From NCBI GenBank assembly GCA_002104985.1, contig MCGO01000062.1, positions 62,001 through 126,000 on the forward strand: DNA of 64,000 bases, read 5' to 3'. A program made the position numbers and the translations under genes. The stretch comes from Rhizoclosmatium globosum. Its lineage: Eukaryota > Chytridiomycota > Chytridiomycetes > Chytridiales > Chytriomycetaceae. How positions within the stretch are numbered: the stretch's first letter is position 1; every line of letters begins with the position of its first letter. Under the pieces are notes generated by a model, which was not told the origin of the DNA, did no database searches, and saw nothing but the letters and a program-made list of their open reading frames with translations. Of this stretch, positions 63,691-64,000 are shown in pieces.

Positions 63691-64000
63691 TCAAACATTT
63701 TCAGATTTGCCAATAAAACTAGTTGTGCGGCCCAGCGTTGTGACTCGAACTCCTGTCACAGCTGGCTCCGTCGACGTAACGGACCTTTTTTCCCCACTCA
63801 ATTGTGGCTCTCCAGATCCCACTTTATCACTATCATCATTCCCACGATTCTTTCGAACGTCTAGCTGCACCTTCATAACAAACAATATTATGAGCGCGAC
63901 ATTTAACCAAGCGTAAACAAGCATATGAAAAACGTTTTCCCATGCAGCGAATTTCTCGATGAGACCCACCACAAATGAAATAATTGCTGCACAGGTGGAA
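63691..64000 (-). CDS. Seven-TM receptor-like protein, tandem copy D (3' end only)
   Basis: The last exon's end is visible and the gene runs out of the window. It reads through the end of TM6 (TCAAIISFVVGLIEKFAAWE) and TM7 (VFHMLVYAWLNVALIILFVM), then KVQLDVRKNRGND and a Ser/Thr-rich tail ending at 63691. The order matches the ends of A to C. Confidence 0.7.
   Translation of the reverse strand, partial: STCAAIISFVVGLIEKFAAWENVFHMLVYAWLNVALIILFVMKVQLDVRKNRGNDDSDKVGSGEPQLSGEKRSVTSTEPAVTGVRVTTLGRTTSFIGKSENV

Noticed and set aside
1..64000. CRISPR arrays, prophage, operons or bacterial defence systems
   Set aside because: None seen; gene structure is eukaryotic throughout with spliceosomal introns. 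The NACHT and AAA-ATPase genes are fungal-type.

Overview
This window looks like nuclear DNA of a flagellated (zoosporic, chytrid-like) fungus. The genes are eukaryotic, closely packed and split by many very short GT-AG introns (mostly 43-65 bp). The content is fungal (Mdm31-type mitochondrial protein, Spg1-type GTPase, Got1, Hul5/UBE3C-type HECT ligase, sterol dehydrogenase, NACHT ATPase), and one gene, a four-module adenylate kinase 9, belongs to flagellated cells. I inferred exon structures by hand from splice motifs and frame continuity. I could not run any search, so family names rest on motif recognition.

Layout. 1-14 kb: the 3' part of a Mdm31-like gene, tRNA-Thr genes on both sides of an acidic-repeat protein, tRNA-Pro, a secreted aspartic protease, a METTL21-like methyltransferase, a dCache membrane sensor, a small 67-aa gene, RMI2-like, a TPR protein, and a broken AAA-ATPase/PD-(D/E)XK gene interrupted by about 0.77 kb. 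14.5-23.6 kb: adenylate kinase 9 (11 exons), Spg1-like GTPase, and a BCKDH E2 (DBT) gene with doubled lipoyl and E3-binding domains and a frame-broken catalytic domain. 23.8-27.6 kb: tRNA-Thr and its decayed relatives, a secreted HELxE protein (copy 1 of a segmental duplication), and a small GPI-type secreted protein.

28.0-35.0 kb: a complete Ty1/copia LTR retrotransposon on the minus strand, inserted in a host intron, with apparently identical 299-bp LTRs and 5-bp target site duplications. Its gag-pol frame is cut by five ordinary spliceosomal introns, each carrying an in-frame stop. Only removal of all five gives one continuous 1,937-aa polyprotein. This is the most striking item in the window.

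36-48.9 kb: ANKRD13-like, Got1, UBE3C/Hul5-like HECT ligase, NSDHL/Erg26-like dehydrogenase, a Cof-type HAD phosphatase, tRNA-Pro and tRNA-Thr, a multi-TM protein, and a Rad53/Chk2-like kinase with three FHA domains. 49.0-51.1 kb: the second copy of the segmental duplication. 51.3-59.8 kb: a NACHT (NLR-like) ATPase divergent from an unknown gene, a zinc-finger/coiled-coil protein, tRNA-Arg and a coiled-coil protein with a fresh 87-bp tandem duplication. 59.8-64 kb: a tandem array of four related seven-TM receptor-like genes, the last cut by the window edge.

The genes do not form operons. Several loci (DBT, METTL21-like, ANKRD13-like, AAA-ATPase) show frame breaks, while very long frames (1,721-aa kinase, 1,937-aa polyprotein) are clean. 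The breaks may therefore be local pseudogenisation or local assembly errors.
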